From an uncultured Bacteroides sp. (GTDB taxonomy: Bacteria; Bacteroidota; Bacteroidia; Bacteroidales; Bacteroidaceae): a stretch of 6,962 bases of DNA. Numbering within the stretch: position 1 is the first letter of the stretch; each line of letters begins with the position of its first letter. Location of the stretch: NCBI GenBank assembly GCA_900556845.1, contig USQO01000091.1, positions 1 through 6,962 of the forward strand. The letters run 5' to 3'. A model generated the notes under the pieces. It did no database searches. It was not told where the DNA came from and was given only the letters and a program-made list of their open reading frames with translations. The position numbers were made by a program, and so were the translations under genes. Below, one piece after another: positions 1 to 6,920 of this stretch.

Positions 1-49
1 ACGAGATAGGCTCCGGTCTCGTGGGCTCGGAGATGTGTATAAGAGACAG
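1..49. other. Untrimmed Nextera P7/read-2 adapter (synthetic)
   Basis: This is not genomic DNA. Positions 16-49 match the Illumina Nextera read-2 transposase adapter (it begins GTCTCGTGGGCTCGG), and its last 19 bases (31-49) are the Tn5 mosaic end. Positions 1-7 (ACGAGAT) match the inner end of the P7 oligo. Positions 8-15 (AGGCTCCG) sit exactly where the 8-base i7 index belongs. From memory this corresponds to Nextera XT index N720, read as CGGAGCCT. Genomic sequence starts at 50. Any reading frame that continues left of 50 is artefactual. Confidence 0.98.
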
Positions 50-1213
50 ATTACGTTCTGTACTATTGGTCAATGACAAGTTATAAGTTTGGTTTATACC
101 AGTACGGAACACATCTTCCCACTGATTGTGATCGATAGGAGCCCAAGCACGCTGAGTTCCATCAAAATAAGTTACCGTTTTACTTGGATCATACTTAGCA
201 CCCCATGTATATATAGTTTCACGGTTAGGAGTTGTAATCAGATTTCCATTACGGTCAACTTTAGTTTGGCGGAAGCCTGTCAAAGCCTGTGGATCAGAGT
301 TGCTTCCCAATCCATAGTTATCGTATCCAGGACCGTATTCTTTCTGAATCTCAGGCATGTATGCTACTTTATCAAAGCTAACATTGGCACTAAAATCAAT
401 CTGAGTTCCTGTCCCCTTCTTGCCCTTCTTAGTTGTAATCATTACCACACCATTGGCAGCTTCAGAACCATAAAGAGCAGAAGCGGCAGCACCCTTCAAA
501 ATAGAGATATTTTCAATATCTTCAGGGTTAATATCCACCAATCCGTTAGAATTAATACGCTGATTTGACCAATAGCTATCATTATTAGCCTGACCGTTAT
601 GAATGGGTACACCGTCCATAATAACCAACGGCTGAGTATTACCTGTAATAGAAGAAAGACCACGAACTGAAATTGAAACTGAAGATGTACCACCACCAGG
701 AGCAGACTGGATACGTACACCAGTAGCCTTACCATAAAGACCACTAGCCAAGTTAGAGCCACCAGTTCTTGTCAAATCTTCAGAAGAAACAGTACTTACA
801 GCATAACCCAACTTCTTAGCATCTTTCTTGATACCCAATGCCGTTACGACAACTTCCTCCAATTTTTGAGTGTCATCTTTCAATACAACATTAATAGGTT
901 GTCCATTGAAAGGCACCTCCATTGTCTGATAACCAACAAAAGAAATCTGGATAATGTCCCCTTTTTTTACATTCTGTAATGAGAAGTCACCATCGATACC
1001 TGTAATAGTACCATTAGTTGTTCCTTTTACAATTACAGATGCACCAATTACTGTTTCACCTGTAGCGTCTTTCACAATACCTGTACAAGTTTCTTGCTGC
1101 TGTGTTGATTCAATATTTGCAGCTTCAGGAGTTGCGCTAGCATAAGCCATTCCTGAGGATGCAAGCCCCATCAAGGTTAACAGCATACTTACTGATTTTA
1201 CTCGTTTTAACAT
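50..1213 (-). CDS. SusC/RagA-family TonB-dependent outer-membrane transporter, 3'-truncated (388 codons)
   Basis: This is the N-terminal part of an outer-membrane importer that takes up a large nutrient with a SusD partner, powered by TonB-ExbBD. The start ATG at 1213 gives MLKRVK, a hydrophobic core and a signal-peptidase-I-like site near residue 25 (AYA). A carboxypeptidase-regulatory-like domain covers about 43-115 (CTGIVKDATGETVIGAS onward). A TonB-box-like EVVVTALG lies at 120-127. The plug follows, with VRG at 183-185, VIMDGVP at 197-203 and ILKGAAASALYGSEAANG at 238-255, and the first barrel segments reach residue 388. There is no STN domain before the regulatory-like domain, so it is probably not the type that signals to an anti-sigma factor. 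Family members are about 1000 residues, so roughly 60% is missing. The frame stays open to 50 and into the adapter, which adds a false SLIHISEPTR tail. Its SusD partner would lie beyond the left end. No Shine-Dalgarno is seen, only an A-rich leader. The substrate is unknown. Confidence 0.95.
800..1192 (-). repeat. Paralogous SusC N-terminal module, copy 1
   Basis: These 131 codons (signal peptide from VSMLLTL through LGYA) align without gaps to 6518-6910 in the other SusC gene. Over the 96 residues from the CTGIV motif to LGYA I count 16 differences, about 83% identity. In a 37-codon core (983-1093 against 6701-6811) I count 15 base differences, all but one codon change being synonymous. This is gene-family paralogy, not a mobile repeat. 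Confidence 0.85.
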
Positions 1214-1289
1214 AGTTTGTTTTTTAAGTTTGAAAAATCGAAAAAAGGATGTCTTCAAAGTATAAGCTTTCGTGCTTTACATTATTTTG

Positions 1290-1320
1290 CAAATATATTC
1301 CATTTTTTTGAATAGCCAAG
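1290..1320 (-). promoter_or_regulatory. Bacteroides-type sigma-70 promoter of the truncated SusC gene
   Basis: Read on the minus strand, TATATTTG at 1297-1290 fits the Bacteroidota -7 consensus TAnnTTTG. CTTG at 1320-1317 supplies the TTG of the -33 element. The spacer is 19 bp, within the accepted range. Transcription would start near 1281-1286, leaving a leader of about 70 nt. The motif and spacing are seen directly. Promoter activity is inferred. A nearby CAAAGTATA (1256-1264, plus strand) is out of register by one base and was not chosen. Confidence 0.7.
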
Positions 1321-1363
1321 TCGTTTATAACCATTTTTTTTTAATCTGGGGCTATTTTTTTTT
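1303..1363 (-). promoter_or_regulatory. Helically spaced A-tracts across and upstream of the promoter
   Basis: There are three uninterrupted T-runs on the plus strand (A-tracts on the coding strand) at 1303-1309 (7), 1334-1342 (9) and 1355-1363 (9). Their centres are 32 and 21 bp apart, close to three and two helical turns, which is the arrangement that bends DNA. The first lies in the promoter spacer. The other two lie about 50-60 and 70-80 bp upstream of the predicted transcription start, where UP-element-like sequences act. Any effect on transcription is inference. Confidence 0.4.
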
Positions 1364-1585
1364 CTTATTTAATCACTTATTGTAAAAGCAAAAACACAAT
1401 TTCAATCGTAACATACTATCAATATGTGATTTACAACATTTACCACCCATCCTTTTCGTTTTTTATATATACTATTAAAGTTTTCTCAAAAAAACATTTT
1501 ACAACTTGCTTTCTAACAAATAATAGTCTTCAAATCACATTATTCCTAGATAATTAACACCTACTATTAAAAAAACTCCTTTCTT

Positions 1586-1624
1586 AAAAAAAATACCCAA
1601 GGATATTTATCATATCCCTGGGTA
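1586..1624 (-). terminator. Intrinsic terminator of the SusC-SusD pair
   Basis: On the minus-strand RNA, TACCCAGGGATAT (1624-1612) pairs with ATATCCTTGGGTA (1606-1594) as a 13-bp stem. It has a single G-U wobble and a 5-nt loop (1607-1611). Eight U residues follow (1593-1586). The stem begins 22 nt after the SusD stop codon. On the plus strand the wobble becomes an A-C mismatch and no U-run follows, so the terminator works in one direction only. It separates the SusC-SusD pair from the next SusC gene. Confidence 0.92.
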
Positions 1625-1646
1625 AAATATTCAATTAAAATCTTTA

Positions 1647-3512
1647 TTAGTTTTTAGGACCATCTCCAAATTGTGGGTTATTCTTATCAACCCATACTCG
1701 CTGAGTATTTAATTTATCAGGATCTGCATTATCAGTTCCATAAGAATAACCTTGCGCCTCATAAGCCTCAATGGTTATATCATGTAATTGATCAGTTGGA
1801 GCAGGTTCTGTCACTTTACAGCGTCGAGGTATTAAAGATGAATAATCCAATAATTTACTAAACTCTTGCCATGGCAACAGCTGACTACCCTTCATTGGAA
1901 CACCAGAACGTCTTACATTAACAAATTGATCAATTGGATTCATAATATAATGAATATATTGCTGAATATAGATCTTTTCCAAATCTAATCTCTTATCACC
2001 TGTTAATTTAAATGCATCATGGCTAAGCATATCATTAACCATATCTTCAGTAATCTTAATCTTCGCATCCAACGGGTCATTAACACAAGTCTTAGAATAA
2101 TATGGAACCTGATTCAATTCAGCTGCTTTATCATATACATAAGCAGACAATCTAGAACCATTTATCAAATGTTGCTGTGCAGATGACGGTGTTTTTGCTC
2201 CTAATAAATTAAACTCGGCCAATAACAATTCAACTTCAGCTGCACTAAAATAAATACCATACCAAGGAGTTTGTAATATATCCTTATCAGGAGCAACATC
2301 TGGATCATCAGGATATGTAAAATCATAGATTCCCTTAACTAACTCCTGATTTCTATACGAGATAGGTTTATAATTACGTTTACCACCAGAAGATGATTCC
2401 AGTTGTAATAATAAACCAGTAGGGTCGAAAATCCATTTATTTGCATCATCAAGTCCTGCTCCAATTTCCAAAGGAACACCATAATATCTTACCCATGGTT
2501 CACCATCACCTTTCCAGCCTTTAAACTCACCATTTTCAATTATTGCATTTTCTGCAATATAAGGAGGCAGCTGCTTTCCAGCTTTCAGAAAAGCGCGTAC
2601 AACAGGAGCATTAAACTCATTCTTCGTAAAAGCACTCAATAAACGGGTATCATGATTTGCTTTAAGGAAATTAATCAAAACATCGTGAGCAGCTTCTAGC
2701 CCGAATTCATTATTCCAGTGATTATCATATTTTCCACGATTATACACAAAGTCATCTTCAGCGCTACTCAATAAACCTGCAGGACTTGAGGTAACTTCAT
2801 TCACTATTGAAATTGCTCTTTCACGATCTTGATTAATTAATCGAGCAGCCAATTTCAATTTCAAGGAATTTGCCAGTTTTGCCCATTTTTTCAAATCACC
2901 ATTATAAAGAAAATCCTGTGTACCCAAAACATCTTTAATATCATGGGTCGTCAAATACTCTATCGTTTCATCCAGTTCCTTCAACCAGTAATCATATAAT
3001 TCTGCCTGAGTATCATACTTTGGTAAGAACAAAGGAGGGTTAGTATATCTCGCTTGTTCTGCTTCTGAATACTGCAATGAACCATACATATCACTGTCAT
3101 TCATTGCCAAGAATACGACCAAAGGATTACATAAATATTTTATGTATTCGTATTGTGCTTTATCTTCATCAGACATTTGAGAAATCTGATAACGCACATC
3201 ATTTACCATACGCAATACATCATAAACATGTGATCCAACACTTCCTTGTTCAGTAATTAAATTAAAACTATCTATATTACCAGATGGTGCAACAGTACAT
3301 TGTCCCCATCGTGCCATACGAGGTATATCATAAAACCAAGCAGAATAATCCATTGGTTCAAATTCATAAAGACACTGAGCAAACAGAAAACGGATATTAG
3401 GAATTGAAATATCCTTCTCTTGCGAATTCAAATCTTTAAATTCATCAACACAAGATGTCGTAAATAATCCTGCTCCCAAACAACAAGAAGCTAATATGTA
3501 TTTTAATTTCAT
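1647..3512 (-). CDS. SusD/RagB-family surface nutrient-binding lipoprotein (SusD_2 type), 621 aa
   Basis: This is the surface-exposed binding partner of the SusC encoded just upstream, forming the lid over the transporter barrel. The chosen start is the ATG at 3512. It gives MKLKYIL, a hydrophobic core and a lipoprotein cysteine at 21 (FTTSC). A TTG seven codons upstream would put MNIKNKI in front of a good signal peptide and is less likely. After the cysteine, VDE places acidic residues at +3/+4, resembling the Bacteroidota surface-export signal. Family marks are DMYGSLQYSEA (141-151), DFLYNGDLKKW followed by ANSLKLKLAARL (200-225), YFSAAEVELLLAEF (421-434), FVNVRRSGVP (530-539) and a C-terminal RVWVDKNNPQFG (605-616). 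The YNGD-kW-ANSLKL stretch is typical of the SusD-like_2 (PF12771) group. The length is at the upper end for the family. The gene is complete and is followed by a terminator. The bound ligand cannot be predicted. Confidence 0.95.
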   Translation of the reverse strand: MKLKYILASCCLGAGLFTTSCVDEFKDLNSQEKDISIPNIRFLFAQCLYEFEPMDYSAWFYDIPRMARWGQCTVAPSGNIDSFNLITEQGSVGSHVYDVLRMVNDVRYQISQMSDEDKAQYEYIKYLCNPLVVFLAMNDSDMYGSLQYSEAEQARYTNPPLFLPKYDTQAELYDYWLKELDETIEYLTTHDIKDVLGTQDFLYNGDLKKWAKLANSLKLKLAARLINQDRERAISIVNEVTSSPAGLLSSAEDDFVYNRGKYDNHWNNEFGLEAAHDVLINFLKANHDTRLLSAFTKNEFNAPVVRAFLKAGKQLPPYIAENAIIENGEFKGWKGDGEPWVRYYGVPLEIGAGLDDANKWIFDPTGLLLQLESSSGGKRNYKPISYRNQELVKGIYDFTYPDDPDVAPDKDILQTPWYGIYFSAAEVELLLAEFNLLGAKTPSSAQQHLINGSRLSAYVYDKAAELNQVPYYSKTCVNDPLDAKIKITEDMVNDMLSHDAFKLTGDKRLDLEKIYIQQYIHYIMNPIDQFVNVRRSGVPMKGSQLLPWQEFSKLLDYSSLIPRRCKVTEPAPTDQLHDITIEAYEAQGYSYGTDNADPDKLNTQRVWVDKNNPQFGDGPKN

Positions 3513-3535
3513 AATCTTATTTTTTATATTCAAAA
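3513..3535 (-). promoter_or_regulatory. 23-bp SusC-SusD intercistronic gap without Shine-Dalgarno
   Basis: The SusC stop TAA (3538-3536) and the SusD ATG (3512) are 23 bp apart, with no terminator or promoter between, so the two genes should be cotranscribed. The gap is almost wholly A/T, with AATAAGATT directly before the ATG. The lack of a Shine-Dalgarno is normal for Bacteroidota, where A-rich upstream sequence favours initiation. Confidence 0.7.
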
Positions 3536-6500
3536 TTAGAATTCAGCGCTGATTGTAAACGAATAGTTTCTGATATAAGGTTCATAACCACGAATACGGA
3601 ACTCAGCAGAGCGGTTACCACGTACACTTTCAGGATGTACATTATTAGGCAATGAATTATAAATATAACCTACGTTACGAGCAGAGAGGCTTAAATTAAT
3701 ACCACTAGCTCCAACTTTTGATGCGATGTTATTCGGCAATCTGTAAGACAAAGAGATATCACGAAGTGCTATATAGCTTAATTCATGTACCCAATCATCA
3801 TTTACAACACCTTCTCCCCAAGAGTTTCTAAAGACATGATATGCACCAGCATGAGTCGGTTCAATGATATTCTTATCAATTGCTTCCTGATGAGTCATAC
3901 CACTAATATCATGTACCTGTCCATCAATACCGGTAGCCATTGTACCAGGAGCAAATACACCATCTAAAATTACACCATCCTCATATGTGATACCATTCGA
4001 ACCACCCGGGAACTTACTAGTCCACTCTAATCCTCCGTGTTCTTTATCACGATAAGCAAGTGATGTACCAGTCCATCCTGCATTAGAACCATATCTATTA
4101 CTATACATTGCAACTAAACCACCAATACGCATATCAAGACCTACACTTAATGTAAGGTTCTTCCAGCTTAACCGAGTAGACATAGAGCCTAAGAAATCTG
4201 GTTGCATACTTCCAAGTTCTTCTACGACTCCACTTCGTTTCTGATATACAGCTCTACGCGTATCACTATAGTTTAACAAAATACGTCCTTGTTCGTCACG
4301 TGCCGGCAAAATATCAGTCATCAACAAACCATAGCTACCTCCAACCTTAGCAACAGATCCAACTCGATAATCATAAAGATTAACTTGACCTGCCAATTCA
4401 ATATATTCTGCTGCATCTGGATGCAACTCAACTATTTTACTAATATTCTTCGTCCAAGTAAAATCAAGTCCCCATTCCCAATCTTTATTTTTAAAAGGAA
4501 TGGTATTCAAGGCTATTTCAACACCTTTATTTTCAATATTACCAGCATTAATTAACTGAGTACTAACTCCGGAAATCCATGGCTCACTAATTTCCATAAT
4601 CTGGTCTTTAGTATTTTCTTTATAATAGGTTGCATCCAAATTAATACGATTCTTCAAGAATCTCAAATCCAAACCTATTTCCCATGCATTCTTACGTTCT
4701 GGTTTAAGATTGGCCGCCTTCATAATCTTATCCAACGTATTTGTATAGAAATTAGATCCATCAGGCTTTTCTACCATGCTAAAACCATATGCCTGATTTA
4801 CATAATACGGATTAGTATCATTACCTACCTGAGCCCATGAACCACGAATTTTTGCAAAAGAAATCCATTCTGGCAACTTATCTGCAAAGGTTTCGCTAAT
4901 AATCCATGAACCGCCTATAGACGGATAGAAATATGAGTGATTTCCTGTTCCATTAGCATATACCAAAGCAGACGACCAGTCATTACGTGCAGTCAAATCC
5001 AAATACAACTGGCTCTTCCATCCCAAGTTCAAAGCAGCGATGGCAGACAGCATTCTTTTTTCTGCAGCAACCCCTCCTTCTGAAATTTTAGGTTTCTTAC
5101 TGTTATCTACAAACCACTGTCCAGGTACTACCATACCCCCGTTTGTTTCCACCTTATAATTGTTTGAAACTGTATTATAATACTCAAAACGAGCAAAACC
5201 ACCAATGTAATAATCTTTTATAGATTTGTTCCAAGTGAACGATCCTCCAAAAGTTGTCTGTTCTTTAGTATTTTGCCATATACCATATTTACCACCATCA
5301 TTGGCATAGCCATCTCCTAATTCTCTATTTTCACCTCTATTATAATAATAGTTCATATTGGCATCTGCCTTAAAATTCAGCCAATCAGTAACTTTCACAT
5401 TTAACTCAAAAGTTGGACGAACTACCGTTTCTTTCTGACGATAATCATACTTATCAATTTCAAACCAATAGCGTCTTCCTGGAACATATCCATATAAATC
5501 GCCATAATCTGAGCTGGCTAGACCGCCGTGATCTCCTAAGTATTTATCTCTAAAATAGCTAGGATCATAGTTAGGCGTCCAAGTTCCATTCACAAAATTT
5601 TCACCGATATTACGAGCTGCATTTCGTGGAGTAGAGTTTGCAAAGGTAACAGATGCCGCAACATTTACCCTATCCGTTAGCTTATGTGTTGCTTTAACCA
5701 AGAACGAATAACGCTCAAAAGTATTATTGGGAGTTGTTGATTCTGCATGTTTATATGACATTGAAGTATAGAAAGTTGTCTTCTCATTACCTCCATGTAT
5801 AGCGACATTTGTATTAGTATTAAAACCAATCTGATACATATCCAACATATTATTTTTCAATGGAGAATATGTAGTCATTGTACCATCATAATTTTCAATT
5901 TGGCTGTTATCGTATTTTGGACCAAAACCTGTCCCCCAAGTTCCAATTAAAGTATGTTCCCCCTTCGAGTTTATCTGAAACTGAGTCGGTTCCCAAATAT
6001 TGCCATCACCATTTGCATCATAACGACCAACATACGGACCATCACCATAAATTGTCTGTATATCCGGAGTCTTATATGCATGATCAATACCAAATGTCTG
6101 AGAAAAACTTATACCTAATCCTTTTCCTGCCTTACCGCTCTTGGTAGTAATAACTACAGCACCATTCAAGCCTCGTGAGCCATAAAGCGCAGTAGCAGCA
6201 GCACCCTTAAGTACAGATACTGTTTCAAAATCGTCAGGGTTAAGATTCTTCAACTCATTACCGTAGTCATTAGAATTGGCTCCCCAGTTTAGGTCATCAT
6301 TACCAGATACATTATTATCTAGAATAACACCATCTACAACATAAATTGGCTGGTTATTATTTCCCATTGTTGATGCGCCTCGAATCTGAATTTTTGCAGC
6401 ACCAAAAAGTCCACCATCTGACTGAGAAATTTCTACACCAGCTACTTTACCTTGCAAAGCGGCTACAGGGGAAACTGTATTAGCAGCTTTAAGTTCATCA

Positions 6501-6919
6501 CCCTTAACTTCAGTCATTGCATAACCCAACGCCTTTTCTTCACGTTTCAAGCCCAATGCCGTTACAACAACTTCATCCAATGTCTGTGTGTCATCCTTTA
6601 ATGTAACGGTAATCGGTTGTCCTTTATATGGAATTTCAACTGTTTGGTATCCAACAAACGAAATTTGGATAATATCACCTTTCTTTACATTCGATAAAGT
6701 AAAATCACCATCAATTCCTGTAATGGTTCCATTAGTTGTTCCTTTAACTACAACAGATGCACCAATAACGGTTTCACCTGTAGCATCTTTTACGATACCT
6801 GTACAAGTTTCTTGTTGCTGACTTGCATTGAAACTTGTAACTTCTGGAGCTTCATTAGCATGTGCAATTCCTGTTGATGCAAAGCCAACTAGAGTCAACA
6901 ACATGCTTACTGACTTCAT
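3536..6919 (-). CDS. SusC/RagA-family TonB-dependent outer-membrane transporter, nearly complete (5' end clipped by adapter)
   Basis: This is the 22-strand-barrel importer that pairs with the SusD encoded 23 bp downstream. The visible frame is 1127 residues from the first genomic ATG at 6919. A signal peptide covers 1 to about 22 (AHA). The regulatory-like domain is at about 39-110 (CTGIVKDATGETVIGAS onward) and the TonB-box-like EVVVTALG at 116-123. The plug has IRG at 179-181, YVVDGV at 193-198 and VLKGAAATALYGSRGLNG at 236-253. The barrel follows and ends in a terminal phenylalanine (YSFTISAEF) suited to BAM insertion. There is no STN domain. Aligned to the other SusC, ATG 6919 falls at residue 5 (MLKRV), so about four codons (probably MLKR-like) are missing and the true start is probably beyond 6920. 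The longer frame from 6937 begins MCIRDS, which is translated Nextera adapter. An EF-hand-like DANGDGNIWE occurs at 301-310. The substrate is unknown. Confidence 0.96.
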   Translation of the reverse strand: MKSVSMLLTLVGFASTGIAHANEAPEVTSFNASQQQETCTGIVKDATGETVIGASVVVKGTTNGTITGIDGDFTLSNVKKGDIIQISFVGYQTVEIPYKGQPITVTLKDDTQTLDEVVVTALGLKREEKALGYAMTEVKGDELKAANTVSPVAALQGKVAGVEISQSDGGLFGAAKIQIRGASTMGNNNQPIYVVDGVILDNNVSGNDDLNWGANSNDYGNELKNLNPDDFETVSVLKGAAATALYGSRGLNGAVVITTKSGKAGKGLGISFSQTFGIDHAYKTPDIQTIYGDGPYVGRYDANGDGNIWEPTQFQINSKGEHTLIGTWGTGFGPKYDNSQIENYDGTMTTYSPLKNNMLDMYQIGFNTNTNVAIHGGNEKTTFYTSMSYKHAESTTPNNTFERYSFLVKATHKLTDRVNVAASVTFANSTPRNAARNIGENFVNGTWTPNYDPSYFRDKYLGDHGGLASSDYGDLYGYVPGRRYWFEIDKYDYRQKETVVRPTFELNVKVTDWLNFKADANMNYYYNRGENRELGDGYANDGGKYGIWQNTKEQTTFGGSFTWNKSIKDYYIGGFARFEYYNTVSNNYKVETNGGMVVPGQWFVDNSKKPKISEGGVAAEKRMLSAIAALNLGWKSQLYLDLTARNDWSSALVYANGTGNHSYFYPSIGGSWIISETFADKLPEWISFAKIRGSWAQVGNDTNPYYVNQAYGFSMVEKPDGSNFYTNTLDKIMKAANLKPERKNAWEIGLDLRFLKNRINLDATYYKENTKDQIMEISEPWISGVSTQLINAGNIENKGVEIALNTIPFKNKDWEWGLDFTWTKNISKIVELHPDAAEYIELAGQVNLYDYRVGSVAKVGGSYGLLMTDILPARDEQGRILLNYSDTRRAVYQKRSGVVEELGSMQPDFLGSMSTRLSWKNLTLSVGLDMRIGGLVAMYSNRYGSNAGWTGTSLAYRDKEHGGLEWTSKFPGGSNGITYEDGVILDGVFAPGTMATGIDGQVHDISGMTHQEAIDKNIIEPTHAGAYHVFRNSWGEGVVNDDWVHELSYIALRDISLSYRLPNNIASKVGASGINLSLSARNVGYIYNSLPNNVHPESVRGNRSAEFRIRGYEPYIRNYSFTISAEF
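6518..6910 (-). repeat. Paralogous SusC N-terminal module, copy 2
   Basis: This is the gap-free counterpart of 800-1192 in the truncated SusC gene, running from VSMLLTL in the signal peptide to LGYA before the plug. Similarity drops sharply after LGYA, where only generic plug motifs stay alike. The shared part covers secretion, the regulatory-like domain and the TonB-contact region. The divergent part decides substrate and partner. Confidence 0.85.
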
Positions 6920-6920
6920 G

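Larger units (their letters stand above)
1214..1585. other. AT-rich intergenic region between two SusC/SusD transcription units
   Basis: This stretch has no credible coding frame on either strand. It holds the leader, the promoter and the A-tracts of the downstream SusC gene, all on the minus strand. The leader from the predicted start of transcription (about 1281-1286) to the ATG is about 70 nt and ends in an A-rich stretch without a Shine-Dalgarno. In roughly 1364-1585 I see only A/T runs. There is a 10-bp direct repeat TACTATTAAA (1470-1479 and 1562-1571) and a 7-bp inverted pair TTGTAAA/TTTACAA (1380-1386, 1430-1436). Both are short enough to be chance at this composition. No tRNA, riboswitch or recognisable operator was found. 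Confidence 0.7.

Noticed and set aside
89..762. Frames at 89-568 (plus) and 496-762 (minus) in the left part of the window.
   Set aside because: They overlap, out of frame, the continuous SusC frame (50-1213 minus), which has clear plug motifs. Their translations are low-complexity and unlike any family I recognise.
954..1145. Plus-strand frames at 954-1145 and 6588-6821 whose translations closely resemble each other, suggesting a conserved small protein.
   Set aside because: Both are antisense to the shared SusC N-terminal module. Their likeness only mirrors the paralogy of the genes on the other strand.
1380..1436. TTGTAAA/TTTACAA inverted pair as a possible operator or invertible-promoter repeat.
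   Set aside because: It is only 7 bp, 43 bp apart, and made of A/T-biased bases in a strongly AT-rich stretch. No invertase gene or longer repeat supports it.
3510..3533. Upstream TTG start at 3533, which would add MNIKNKI to the SusD lipoprotein.
   Set aside because: The ATG at 3512 directly yields a standard lipoprotein signal peptide with the cysteine at 21. The extension only lengthens the n-region, and TTG starts are rare.
3785..6147. Plus-strand frames of 60-89 codons at 3785-3967, 4289-4555 and 5878-6147.
   Set aside because: They are antisense to intact SusC barrel coding sequence and have no start context or recognisable domain.
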